Part shown: piece after piece, positions 16,133-24,486 of the stretch | Layout: each line of letters starts with the position of its first letter | Numbering within the stretch: the first letter of the stretch is position 1 | Source: an uncultured Flavobacteriales bacterium | GTDB taxonomy: Bacteria; Bacteroidota; Bacteroidia; Flavobacteriales; Crocinitomicaceae | Assembly: GCA_946478775.1 (NCBI GenBank) | Contig: CAMLDR010000035.1 | Location: forward strand, 1 to 27,269 | Length of the DNA stretch: 27,269 nt | Direction of reading: 5' to 3' | Notes under the pieces: generated by a model | Database searches by the model: none | Seen by the model: the letters and a program-made list of their open reading frames with translations, nothing else | Told to the model about the DNA's origin: nothing | Program-made: the position numbers and the translations under genes

Positions 16133-16865
16133 CAGACATAAATACAAAGGCATATTAAGAGGCTTTTTTCATCAATTATTAACCATCGATTTTGTTCGTT
16201 ATTGCGTGGCAAGAATGCGGTTTTTTTATTTTGTGAGAATCTGCCGCAAGTTGAAAACGTTTGATCTGTCTGCTCAAAAAGCAATAGCTTCCAACACAGT
16301 CTATCATAACCTGAAAGGCTTAAAAGATCTTGCCGTAGTCCGATCACTCGCTTTAATTAAGCCTGTTACCGCTATTGATAAAGTAGGAATTCATTCAAAA
16401 GTGCTGACCATAGGCCCGAGAACCGAAGGAGAACTATTGAGTTTGGTTGGTTATGGATTTCTTAAAAAGAATATTCGCGGACTTGATCTGATCAGCTATT
16501 CCTCCTGGATAGATTTAGGGGATATGCACAAAATGTCCTATGCAGACAATTCTTTTGATGTAGTAATTATGGGCTGGGTCATTTCTTATAGTGAAGATCC
16601 CGTTAAAGCTGCGGAAGAAGTGGTAAGAGTCTCTAAAAACGGCGCTGTTATTGCTGTTGGTGTAGAGTACGGCGGATTGGAAGCTAAAAAACAAATTGAA
16701 CAATTGGACTATGTTCCCGGAGCAGGAAGATTGACAACTCAGGCTTCGCAACTAACTGATTTTTTTGGTTCTGCCGTAGATCACGTATATTTCAGTCACA
16801 GTATTGAAGAAGACAGAAAAGACCTGAAAGGATCTGTTATTGCTGTTTTCTCCATCAAAAAATAG
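16119..16865 (+). CDS. Methyltransferase-fold protein of the pse locus
   Basis: 248 residues, cytoplasmic. A basic, aromatic-rich N-terminal part (1-90) contains FVRYCVARMRFFYFVRIC. A class I SAM-methyltransferase-like half follows: VLTIGPRTEGELLSLVGYG (95-113) in the place of the SAM glycine loop, then GLDLIS (121-126), D135-MHKMSYADNSFDVVIMGWVI (135-155) and VVRVSKNGAVIAVG (168-181). The order of a Rossmann MTase, including the PF08241-like D-x-H-x-(M/L)-P/S-F-x-D-x-S-FD, is clear, but the first loop lacks the usual E/DxGxGxG. Activity is therefore uncertain. It overlaps pseC by 14 bases, which links it to the pse pathway. Target unknown; a surface-sugar or glycan modification is inferred. 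Confidence 0.55.
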   Translation: MQDHNRHKYKGILRGFFHQLLTIDFVRYCVARMRFFYFVRICRKLKTFDLSAQKAIASNTVYHNLKGLKDLAVVRSLALIKPVTAIDKVGIHSKVLTIGPRTEGELLSLVGYGFLKKNIRGLDLISYSSWIDLGDMHKMSYADNSFDVVIMGWVISYSEDPVKAAEEVVRVSKNGAVIAVGVEYGGLEAKKQIEQLDYVPGAGRLTTQASQLTDFFGSAVDHVYFSHSIEEDRKDLKGSVIAVFSIKK

Positions 16866-16874
16866 TGTTTGGTT

Positions 16875-17885
16875 ATGAAAAACGCGATCAAATTCAGCAC
16901 TTTCCCCTTTCTTTTTTCATTCGGGCTATTCTTGTTTTTATTCACACAAAAAACAACAAGACTAGGGTATGCGGCATTTAGATACTTGTTTGTAGCCACT
17001 AACGGACGCATAAACGATCACCTTTCCTGGATAATTGGAAGAACCAAAAAAGCAAAGGTTCAGCCCGCTACAGGAGTTTTAGGTAACCTCTCTAAAGAAA
17101 AAATAGAACAGATTTCCAAGAAGATCGTTGCAGACGGCTATTATGAATTTGATGTGGCATTGGATACTTCTTTGATTGAATCGATCACTGAATTTGCAAG
17201 TGCAACCGGTTGCCGGTACGTGGATGTTGAAAAGAAAGGTATTTCCTATTCCACCGAAAAGATTTTGTTCGACCGGGAAAATCCGATTTCACCGCGTTAT
17301 CAGTTTGATACGGCTGATATTATGCAGAATAAGGCCATTCAATCGCTAATTTTTGATCCGACACTGAGATCGGTTGCCGCCAGTTACTTAAATTGCAACC
17401 CGATTCTTGATACCATTGCCATGTGGTGGAGCGTTCCGTTTGGCAGCAAGGGAACTTCTCAGGCAGCTCAAATGTTCCATTTTGATATGGACCGGTTTAA
17501 GTTCATCAAATTCTTTTTTTACCTGACGGATGTTCATACCAATAATGGTCCTCATTGTTATATCCAAAATTCACACAAAGGACTTCCCAAAGCGATCCGG
17601 AAAGATGGCCGCATGACGGATGAAGAATTAGCTAAAATCTACTCCGAAGATCGTTTCATGGAATTTAAAGGTAAGAAAGGAACCATCCTGGCTGTTGATA
17701 CACGCGGATTACATAAAGGAAAGCCGCTTACCGAAGATATTCGGTTATTGTTTCAAATTCAATTTTCAAACTCGCTATTCGGTGCTCCATATGAAAAAAT
17801 GCCGGTTGTATCCGCTTCGGAATCTGCAAAAGAGATTGTAACCAATAACAAGCGAACTTATCAGTTGATTTCAATTGATCAATAA
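16875..17885 (+). CDS. Phytanoyl-CoA dioxygenase (PhyH)-like oxygenase
   Basis: 336 residues. Predicted Fe(II)/2-oxoglutarate-dependent dioxygenase fold. The metal triad is readable: HFD (H202, D204) in MFHFDMDRFKFIKFFFYL, and a distal histidine H280 in DTRGLHKGKPL. R290 lies ten residues further on, where the 2-oxoglutarate-binding arginine is expected. The NGPHCYIQNSHK loop (224-235) is typical of the PhyH family. The N-terminus (residues 8-25) is strongly hydrophobic and may anchor the protein in the membrane, which is unusual for PhyH proteins. I chose ATG 16875; a TTG two codons earlier is less likely. Placed between two methyltransferase-like genes in the pse locus, it may oxidise or hydroxylate the glycan; this is inference. 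Confidence 0.7.
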   Translation: MKNAIKFSTFPFLFSFGLFLFLFTQKTTRLGYAAFRYLFVATNGRINDHLSWIIGRTKKAKVQPATGVLGNLSKEKIEQISKKIVADGYYEFDVALDTSLIESITEFASATGCRYVDVEKKGISYSTEKILFDRENPISPRYQFDTADIMQNKAIQSLIFDPTLRSVAASYLNCNPILDTIAMWWSVPFGSKGTSQAAQMFHFDMDRFKFIKFFFYLTDVHTNNGPHCYIQNSHKGLPKAIRKDGRMTDEELAKIYSEDRFMEFKGKKGTILAVDTRGLHKGKPLTEDIRLLFQIQFSNSLFGAPYEKMPVVSASESAKEIVTNNKRTYQLISIDQ

Positions 17886-17923
17886 AAAATAGATTTAGAA
17901 TAACTAATCAGGTAACAAAAACG

Positions 17924-18550
17924 ATGGATAAAAATTTCAAAACCGAACAAGAAGAATTTTGGGCAAGCGATTTCGGCGATGCTTATATTGACAGGAATAA
18001 AAGCGAACAATTACTTGCCTCTAATATTTATTTCTTTTCCAATGCGTTGAAGCAAGCCAGGGGCATTGATTCAATGATAGAATTCGGAGCGAACATTGGA
18101 ATGAATTTAAAAGCAATTCAAACGCTTTATCCGGGAACTGCCCTGAGAGGTATTGAGATCAACCAAAAAGCCGCTGATTTACTTAAAGAGTCGATCGGAG
18201 AGGACTCTGTTCAGAATTGTTCTATTTTCGACGCATCTACGGAAGTCAAATCAACACTTTCATTGATCAAAGGAGTATTGATTCACATTAATCCTGAAAT
18301 GCTGGATACCGTTTATCAGAAATTGTACGATTGCAGTTCAAAATATATTTTGATCGCCGAATATTACAATCCTTCTCCTGTTGTCATTAATTACCGCGGT
18401 CATTCAGATCGTTTGTTCAAACGGGATTTTGCAGGAGAAGTACTTCAAAAATTCAGTGATTTGGAGTTAATCGATTATGGATTTGCTTACAAGGGAGATC
18501 CGAATTTTCCGCAGGATGATATTACCTGGTTTCTTCTGGAGAAAAAATAA
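17924..18550 (+). CDS. Pseudaminic acid biosynthesis-associated methylase
   Basis: 208 residues, class I SAM-dependent methyltransferase fold. The pattern matches the Pse-associated methylase family (I recall it as TIGR03587) that is found inside pse loci. Visible: an N-terminal EEFWASDFGDAYIDRN (11-25) typical of that family, SAM loop MIEFGANIGMNLKAI (51-65), acidic ribose-binding LRGIEIN (74-80), and ILIAEYYNPSPVVINYRGH (142-160). Its function in the family is not established; methylation of pseudaminic acid or a precursor is the usual proposal. It lies 38 bases after the PhyH-like gene and 46 bases before pseF, all on one strand. Confidence 0.8.
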   Translation: MDKNFKTEQEEFWASDFGDAYIDRNKSEQLLASNIYFFSNALKQARGIDSMIEFGANIGMNLKAIQTLYPGTALRGIEINQKAADLLKESIGEDSVQNCSIFDASTEVKSTLSLIKGVLIHINPEMLDTVYQKLYDCSSKYILIAEYYNPSPVVINYRGHSDRLFKRDFAGEVLQKFSDLELIDYGFAYKGDPNFPQDDITWFLLEKK

Positions 18551-18596
18551 ATTCCAATGAACCTGTCTTCATAATGATGAATCAAAACTGTTAATC

Positions 18597-19286
18597 ATGA
18601 TAGCAATTATTCCGGCAAGAGGAGGCAGCAAGCGAATTCCGAATAAAAACAGGAAACTTTTTTTCGGGAAACCAATTATTGCAAGAGTCATAGAAAATGT
18701 ACTGGGGTCAGGCTTGTTTTCTTCTGTGTTCGTTTCAACAGATGACGAAGAAATTGCTGCAATTGCAAAACAGTTTGGGGCTGAAGTTCCTGTTTTGAGA
18801 AGCAGCAAAAATTCGGACGATTACGCCACAACCTCAGATGTATTGGTTGAAGTGCTGGAATATTTAGCCACTAACGGTAGAACTTATGATACGGCATGCT
18901 GTATTTATCCAACCTCCGTTTTAATTAGTAGTAACGACCTAAAAACGGCCCACGCCTATTTTTCAGAGAAAGGAGCTTCTGTCTTGTTGGCATGTGCAGC
19001 TTACTCCCACCCCATCCAGCGAAGTTTTACCATTCAAGATCATGCCATCAAACTCCGGTTCCCGGAATACATCCATACGCGATCCCAGGATTTAGAAAAA
19101 GTGTATCACGATACCGGAAGTTTCTACTTTTTTGATGTGGCAAATTTTATGGAAACAAAGACTTTGTGGCAGGAACAAACCGTTCCGTTTGTTGTGAATG
19201 AGAATCAGGTTCAGGACATTGATACACCGGAAGACTGGTCGATGGCGGAGATGAAATTCAAACTGAATGGCTATGAGGAATTATAA
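18597..19286 (+). CDS. pseF: PseF, pseudaminic acid cytidylyltransferase
   Basis: Activates pseudaminic acid with CTP to CMP-pseudaminic acid, the donor for glycosyltransferases (NeuA/KdsB-type nucleotidyltransferase). 229 residues. The CTP-binding motif IAIIPARGGSKRIPNKN is at the N-terminus (2-18), followed by VFVSTDDEEIAAIAKQFGA (43-61). The typical PseF RSKNSDDYATTSDVL (66-80) and the YHDTGSFYFFD motif (near 170-180) follow. Complete, with a normal length for the family. Its end overlaps the next gene by 20 bases. Confidence 0.93.
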   Translation: MIAIIPARGGSKRIPNKNRKLFFGKPIIARVIENVLGSGLFSSVFVSTDDEEIAAIAKQFGAEVPVLRSSKNSDDYATTSDVLVEVLEYLATNGRTYDTACCIYPTSVLISSNDLKTAHAYFSEKGASVLLACAAYSHPIQRSFTIQDHAIKLRFPEYIHTRSQDLEKVYHDTGSFYFFDVANFMETKTLWQEQTVPFVVNENQVQDIDTPEDWSMAEMKFKLNGYEEL

Positions 19287-20274
19287 ATGCCTTTCCACTC
19301 TTGTTTATGAACAAGGTAAACTAATGTTGGTTCCAATTCGGGATGAAGACAAGTACCTCATCATGAGATGGCGAAACGAACAAATTTATCACCTTCGCCA
19401 GGCAAAACCTCTAACCTCGGAAGATCAGGAAACCTATTTTGACACTGCCATTGCTGATTTATTTGTTCAGGAAAAACCAGCACAATTGCTTTTTTCCCTT
19501 CTTGAAAATGAGATCTGCATCGGATATGGAGGTCTTGTACACATAAATTGGGTGGATAAACATGCAGAAGTTTCATTCATTATGAATACCGAGCTGGAAG
19601 CAACACGTTTTGCCGAAATCTGGACCGTTTACTTGCAGTTACTTCAAAAAATAGCATTTACGGAACTTCAGTTACACAAACTGTTTACTTATGCTTTTGA
19701 TCTGCGTCCTCACTTATACCCGGTTTTAGCTGATTCCGGGTTTGAACAGGAAGCGCGGTTAAAGGATCATTGCTTTTTCAACGGACAATACAAAGACGTC
19801 CTGATCCACAGCAAATGGAATACCAACGGTCCTTTATTTTTGCGCGAGGTAACGGAAAATGATATGCAGTTGCTTTTTGACTGGGCAAATGAACCGGGAG
19901 TTCGTGCTAATTCATTAAACTCTGAGACCATTCCTTTTGAAGCCCACCAAAAATGGTTTGATTCGCAGTTAAACAATCCGGACACCAAATTGTTTATACT
20001 CACGGATGGTACCCATGCACTGGGACAAATCAGAATTCAAAGAAAAGAATCTCTTTGGGAAATCGGGTACAGTATCGATAAAGAACAACGGGGAAAAAGA
20101 CTGGGAGCAGAGATCGTTCGTTTACTGCTTGAGAAATTCGGTCAGTATGCTTTTAAAGCGATTGTAAAAAAAGACAACACCGCTTCGATTAAAGTCTTTG
20201 AAAATCTGAACTTTGAAATCACAGATAGCGGTGATGCCAATATTCTTACCTTTATTAAAAAATCAAACCAATGA
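19267..20274 (+). CDS. Tandem GNAT protein; C-terminal domain PseH-like
   Basis: 335 residues made of two GNAT acetyltransferase-like domains. Domain 1 (about 20-183) starts LVPIRDEDKYLIMRWRN and has GGLVHINWVDKHAEVSFIMN, but lacks a recognisable Q/RxxGxG/A acetyl-CoA loop. Domain 2 (about 189-335) starts LREVTENDMQLLFDWANEP and has the acetyl-CoA loop RGKRLGAEIV (275-284). It closely follows the PseH pattern, which N-acetylates UDP-4-amino-4,6-dideoxy-beta-L-AltNAc, and the GNAT domain often fused behind PseG. A PseG hydrolase domain is absent. Start ambiguous: ATG 19267 (20-base overlap with pseF), 19273, or 19324, which would begin at the domain itself. It overlaps pseI by ATGA. Confidence 0.82.
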   Translation: MAMRNYKCLSTLVYEQGKLMLVPIRDEDKYLIMRWRNEQIYHLRQAKPLTSEDQETYFDTAIADLFVQEKPAQLLFSLLENEICIGYGGLVHINWVDKHAEVSFIMNTELEATRFAEIWTVYLQLLQKIAFTELQLHKLFTYAFDLRPHLYPVLADSGFEQEARLKDHCFFNGQYKDVLIHSKWNTNGPLFLREVTENDMQLLFDWANEPGVRANSLNSETIPFEAHQKWFDSQLNNPDTKLFILTDGTHALGQIRIQRKESLWEIGYSIDKEQRGKRLGAEIVRLLLEKFGQYAFKAIVKKDNTASIKVFENLNFEITDSGDANILTFIKKSNQ

Positions 20275-21308
20275 GAATAGGGAATTTTGAAGTTTCAAAG
20301 ACTTCTCCTGTCTTTATCATTGCAGAATTGTCTGCCAATCACAATGGAAGCATCGAAACGGCAATCGAAACCATTCGGGCTGCAAAAAGAGCAGGTGCCG
20401 ATTGTATCAAATTCCAAACGTACACGGCAGACACCATCACTTTGAAATCTGACAAGGCTGATTTTGTTATTAAGGGAACTATTTGGGATGGCTCAAATCT
20501 TCACCAGTTGTATCAACAAGCTTATACGCCATGGGAATGGCATGCCAGATTATTCCAGGTAGCGGAGGAAGAAGGACTCATTTGTTTTTCTTCTCCTTTC
20601 GATTTTACCGCAGTAGATTTTCTCGAAAACCTGGATGTTCCCGCATACAAAATAGCATCTTTCGAGATCACAGATATTCCATTGATCAGCTATACCGCAT
20701 CTAAAGGAAAACCGGTCATTATTTCCACCGGAATAGCTGAATACGAAGACATCGCCCTGGCCGTAAAAACCTGTTTGGATGCCGGAAACGATCAGATCGT
20801 TCTGCTAAAATGTACATCCAGCTACCCTGCTCCTATTGAAGAAGCAAACATGCAGATGGTGGAACAAATTGCAAAAGATTTTAATGTACTGACAGGCCTT
20901 TCAGATCACACCATGGGAAGCATTGTTCCCATTGTAGCTGTAAGCTTAGGTGCAAAGATCGTTGAAAAGCATTTCATCCTGGATCGTTCCATTGGCGGAC
21001 CGGATGCCAGTTTTTCCATGAACGAACAGGAGTTCAAAGAAATGGTGGATTCGATCCGGATGGCAGAAAAAGCAATCGGAGTAGTGGATTACCACCTCAC
21101 TCCCAAACAAAAAGAAGGAAAGGCTTTTAGTCGATCGCTCTACATTTCGCAAGATATTAAAGCCGGCGAGATCGTCACTGAAAAACACATTCGATCGGTT
21201 AGGCCCGGATACTCACTGCATCCGAAATACTATTCTGAAATTATCGGAAAACGGGTATTAAAGGATTTCACCGTAGGTGACCGCATAAAAAAGGAGGATT
21301 TTGAATAA
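20271..21308 (+). CDS. pseI: PseI, pseudaminic acid synthase
   Basis: Condenses 2,4-diacetamido-2,4,6-trideoxy-L-altrose with phosphoenolpyruvate to pseudaminic acid (NeuB-family TIM-barrel synthase). 345 residues. Motifs: FIIAELSANHNGSIETAIE (15-33), AGADCIKFQTYTADT (41-55), CFSSPFDF (105-112), ISTGIA (151-156), and the metal-ligand histidines H213 (LSDHT) and H234 (EKHF). A C-terminal SAF/antifreeze-like domain (about 285-344) holds the usual SRSLYISQDIKAGE. The AELSANHNG and GGPDASFS signatures point to PseI rather than the sialic- or legionaminic-acid synthases. Last gene of the + strand series; its stop codon lies in the loop/stem of the terminator. Confidence 0.94.
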   Translation: MRIGNFEVSKTSPVFIIAELSANHNGSIETAIETIRAAKRAGADCIKFQTYTADTITLKSDKADFVIKGTIWDGSNLHQLYQQAYTPWEWHARLFQVAEEEGLICFSSPFDFTAVDFLENLDVPAYKIASFEITDIPLISYTASKGKPVIISTGIAEYEDIALAVKTCLDAGNDQIVLLKCTSSYPAPIEEANMQMVEQIAKDFNVLTGLSDHTMGSIVPIVAVSLGAKIVEKHFILDRSIGGPDASFSMNEQEFKEMVDSIRMAEKAIGVVDYHLTPKQKEGKAFSRSLYISQDIKAGEIVTEKHIRSVRPGYSLHPKYYSEIIGKRVLKDFTVGDRIKKEDFE

Positions 21309-21318
21309 TCCTCCTTTT
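21287..21318. terminator. Bidirectional terminator between pseI and the YfhO gene
   Basis: A 12-bp perfect stem AAAAGGAGGATT (21289-21300) / AATCCTCCTTTT (21307-21318) with a 6-base loop. T-rich tracts follow on the + strand (TTTT, then TATTTTT). On the minus strand TTTTTT follows (complement of 21287-21292). It serves the convergent genes on either side. The + strand stem uses the last codons of pseI, including its TAA (21306-21308). Confidence 0.85.
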
Positions 21319-21337
21319 ATCTATTTTTCTATTTCGG

Positions 21338-24300
21338 CTAAATAGCCGCCTCTTTCAATTTTTTCTTCTTTTTCCAGTTCAGGAAAAGTGCCAATCCGAA
21401 TAACAGGATCAGTATTGCCGACCCAATTCTTGCCATCATATTGGCTGTATAGTACTTAGGCAGATCATATACGAACTCAATCTTACTGTGGCCATCTTTC
21501 AATTGAATTCCACGCAACAGATAATTCACTTTCAAAATAGGGACTTCTTTTCCGTTAACGAACGCTTTCCACCCGATCGGGTAATAGATCTCTGAGAAAA
21601 CTGCTAGCTGATTTCCTTTCACATTGGCATCATATGTCAATTTATTCGGAACAGAGCTTGTCAGCTTAATCGAACCTTCGGCTGAGAATTTTCTGGCGTT
21701 TAATTTACTTGCAAATTCAGGAAGCATTAAGGCCTCATTTGCAGGGTCAAATGAATCTTCTACTTTCAAATAAACCAAAGGAATAAATGATTTAGCCGTA
21801 TCTGCCTGCAGAGTCATTAATGGGACCAGATTGGTATTTCCTTTGATGTCCATGACGAACATGGCTTCCTGACCTTTGCTCAGACCACTTGCCAATTGTA
21901 CTTTCATTGTATCTTTTCCGGGAACCAGGTATTGAATGTTTTCTCCTCCGTAAAGAGTAGCTTCTTTCACCGGCATTTGATTCACCAAAAACACTCCCGT
22001 TCCTTTGTTTTGAGCTTTGAATTTATTTCCAAGAGCTCTGATCTCATCGTTTGGATTTGCCTCTTCACGCACTTGTCTCACTAACCAGGCATTTCCAAGC
22101 GCGTTCGGGTTATAAATCGCCGTATCTACACCTGATTGAGATGACTGAAGGAAATACTTCACGTTCAACATATCCAGGACACGGTTGTTCGTTTTGGAAA
22201 TTTGAAATTCAATCAAGTTATTGATGTTTCTCAATTTAGCCCCGTGGTAACCACCCAATGATTTGTGGAAATAAGATGCTCTACTGTCTGAAAAAGCACC
22301 TGAAAAGTCAAGTACACGGTAATTTGTAGCTCGGTTTAAAGCTTGAAAACGGTATGAATTAATCACGTTTGCCCTTGCAGCACCATCGTATCCCAATTCA
22401 TTTGCCTTTTGTTCTCCTTGCAACTCACCCTTCTTTACAACAGATGCAAGTGCAGGATTTTGACTCAATTCAGCGGCTAATATTTCCTCATCTCCTTTGG
22501 TTGCAGAAATCGGATAAGCCATTAATCCGGCATCTTCCCAATACTTGTATCCATTTCCCGAAGGATCGTCAACGGCTCCCAAATAATTGTAAGCAACAGG
22601 CACCATATCTGCAAAAGTCAATAAGACCAACCCTGTGATCAATATGGTATTCCCGGTTTTTTCGTTTTTTGAATATAAGAAGATGAGAAATAATCCGGCA
22701 CCCAGGATAGCAAAAAGAATGGAACGGGTCATACTGGAACTAAAAATCTGTTCCCGAGCTATTTTAACCGCGTTATAAGACTGCATTTGAGAATCAACCT
22801 GCATTTGGACAAATTGCTGCACCTGCTGTGGATTTGACAAATCCAGCTGATACTGCTGTGCAGCCATCTGCGGATCCATTTGCATCACTTGTTTGGTATA
22901 GACCTCATTCAATCCGGCATATTGTTTTGCTTCCATCGGATTGGAGTACCCATCACCTAATCCAACCACTTTCAAAATAATTAAGAACCCTACAAAAATA
23001 CCCAGGGCTATCATGATTTTTTGTTTTTGAGCTATGATCTCATCACGACGTTTAATCAATTCATTCAGGAACAGAACCCCCATTACAGGAATGGTTAATT
23101 CAATAATTACCAAAATGATTGTTACGGCCCTAAACTTGTCATATGCCGGTACGTGATCAATAAAGAAATTGGTAAGTCCCATAAAGTTCTTACCCCAGGA
23201 TAACATGATGGCTAAAATAGTTACCGCAAAAAGCGCCCATTTGATCTTGTTTTTCATGAAGATCAACCCTAAAAATGCGAGCATACAAACAATGATCCCA
23301 ATATAAACCGGTCCGGAAGTAACCGGTTGGGTTCCCCAATAAGAATAACCGTTTAATGCGCTGTTAATTTCTGTCTGTGACAAATTACTGTTCTGGATTT
23401 GTTCCGCGAATGGAGAATTTGCCAGCTGTTCAGACGCACCACCTTTCACATAGGGAGAAATAAAGGTGAATGATTCATCAATTCCATACGACCATTGGGT
23501 AATGTAATCGCGATCTAATCCATTGGATTGATTCGTTGCAGGTAAACCATCCGGAGAAATAGTCACGTCATTTCCACCACGTATGGTGCTTTTAGCGTAA
23601 TCATTTGTCAATAGGATATTCCCGCTGTTGATTACAAATGCCAGGATAAAAATTCCAATAATTCCGACCGTTGTAATCCCGAAATTTTTCAGTTCTTTTT
23701 TCCGGATTGCTTCAATGAAGAAATAAATTCCCAGGAAAAACAAAATAAACAAGAAATAATAAGTGATCTGAACGTGGTTCATTGCCAATTCAAAAGACAT
23801 AAAAACACCGGAAAGAATGACTCCCCAAAGCCTGTTTGACCGATACGCATAAATAAAAGATCCCAGGATCGCCGGTAAAAATGCAGCTGCCGCTGACTTC
23901 GTAATGTGTCCGGCCTGGATGACAATCAACTCATAACTTGAAAAACTAAAAGCAATTGCTCCTAAGAGCCCGATCCAGGGATTTAACTTTAAGAGCCTTG
24001 CAAACAATAAAAAACACAGAAAATGCAAAAGAATAGATCCCATCGGATTTGGAAACACTTTCGTATACTGGTTTACCATCCATTTGAACCAGTTCCCCGG
24101 ATAAACCATCGAAATCTGCTCTGTGGGCATTCCTCCGAAGGCAGAACTTGTCCACATAGGTTCCTTTCCTGATTCGATACGATACATATCTGTTTCGTTA
24201 CTCATTCCTTTCCACTCCTTCACATCATGCTGTTTCACACCATATCCTTCGAGCTGAGGTTTAAAGAATGCGCCAACGAGGATAAACATCACTCCGATTA

Positions 24301-24346
24301 TTGCCAAGTACATCCAGTTTTTCTGAAAGAATCCTTTTATATCCAT
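21338..24346 (-). CDS. YfhO-family multi-spanning membrane protein
   Basis: 1002 residues, a large inner-membrane protein of the YfhO family. Members are proposed GT-C-type sugar transferases; in Bacillus a relative is tied to glycosylation of teichoic acid. An N-terminal TM at 13-28 is followed by a first loop with the family signature SSAFGGMPTEQ (67-77). About 12 further hydrophobic segments run to about residue 585, including DKFRAVTIIL (403-412). A large predicted extracytoplasmic domain (about 600-960) and one last TM (about 972-990) followed by a KKKKK tail complete it. Unusual: a glutamine-rich stretch in a loop at about 485-522. It converges on pseI. Substrate unknown; a role in the same surface glycan is inference only. 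Confidence 0.85.
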   Translation of the reverse strand: MDIKGFFQKNWMYLAIIGVMFILVGAFFKPQLEGYGVKQHDVKEWKGMSNETDMYRIESGKEPMWTSSAFGGMPTEQISMVYPGNWFKWMVNQYTKVFPNPMGSILLHFLCFLLFARLLKLNPWIGLLGAIAFSFSSYELIVIQAGHITKSAAAAFLPAILGSFIYAYRSNRLWGVILSGVFMSFELAMNHVQITYYFLFILFFLGIYFFIEAIRKKELKNFGITTVGIIGIFILAFVINSGNILLTNDYAKSTIRGGNDVTISPDGLPATNQSNGLDRDYITQWSYGIDESFTFISPYVKGGASEQLANSPFAEQIQNSNLSQTEINSALNGYSYWGTQPVTSGPVYIGIIVCMLAFLGLIFMKNKIKWALFAVTILAIMLSWGKNFMGLTNFFIDHVPAYDKFRAVTIILVIIELTIPVMGVLFLNELIKRRDEIIAQKQKIMIALGIFVGFLIILKVVGLGDGYSNPMEAKQYAGLNEVYTKQVMQMDPQMAAQQYQLDLSNPQQVQQFVQMQVDSQMQSYNAVKIAREQIFSSSMTRSILFAILGAGLFLIFLYSKNEKTGNTILITGLVLLTFADMVPVAYNYLGAVDDPSGNGYKYWEDAGLMAYPISATKGDEEILAAELSQNPALASVVKKGELQGEQKANELGYDGAARANVINSYRFQALNRATNYRVLDFSGAFSDSRASYFHKSLGGYHGAKLRNINNLIEFQISKTNNRVLDMLNVKYFLQSSQSGVDTAIYNPNALGNAWLVRQVREEANPNDEIRALGNKFKAQNKGTGVFLVNQMPVKEATLYGGENIQYLVPGKDTMKVQLASGLSKGQEAMFVMDIKGNTNLVPLMTLQADTAKSFIPLVYLKVEDSFDPANEALMLPEFASKLNARKFSAEGSIKLTSSVPNKLTYDANVKGNQLAVFSEIYYPIGWKAFVNGKEVPILKVNYLLRGIQLKDGHSKIEFVYDLPKYYTANMMARIGSAILILLFGLALFLNWKKKKKLKEAAI

Positions 24347-24365
24347 AAGTTAAAATTGTTCCAGC

Positions 24366-24373
24366 CAAAAATA
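24366..24373 (-). promoter_or_regulatory. -7 element for the YfhO-type gene
   Basis: Minus-strand TATTTTTG is a perfect TAnnTTTG match, 20 bases before the ATG at 24346. A TTTG word lies upstream (24392-24389) but with a 15-base spacer, shorter than the usual 17-23. The gap 24347-24486 is the divergent promoter region for this gene and the secreted-protein array. Confidence 0.4.
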
Positions 24374-24486
24374 AGAACTTTAATCTTCCAAAGGGTATTT
24401 TGTCAGAAATTATCCCGATTTCTAATTTCAGGGATTGGTTGAACCAAATCGGATTTGGAATGTATCCCTAATTGTTCTAATACCGA

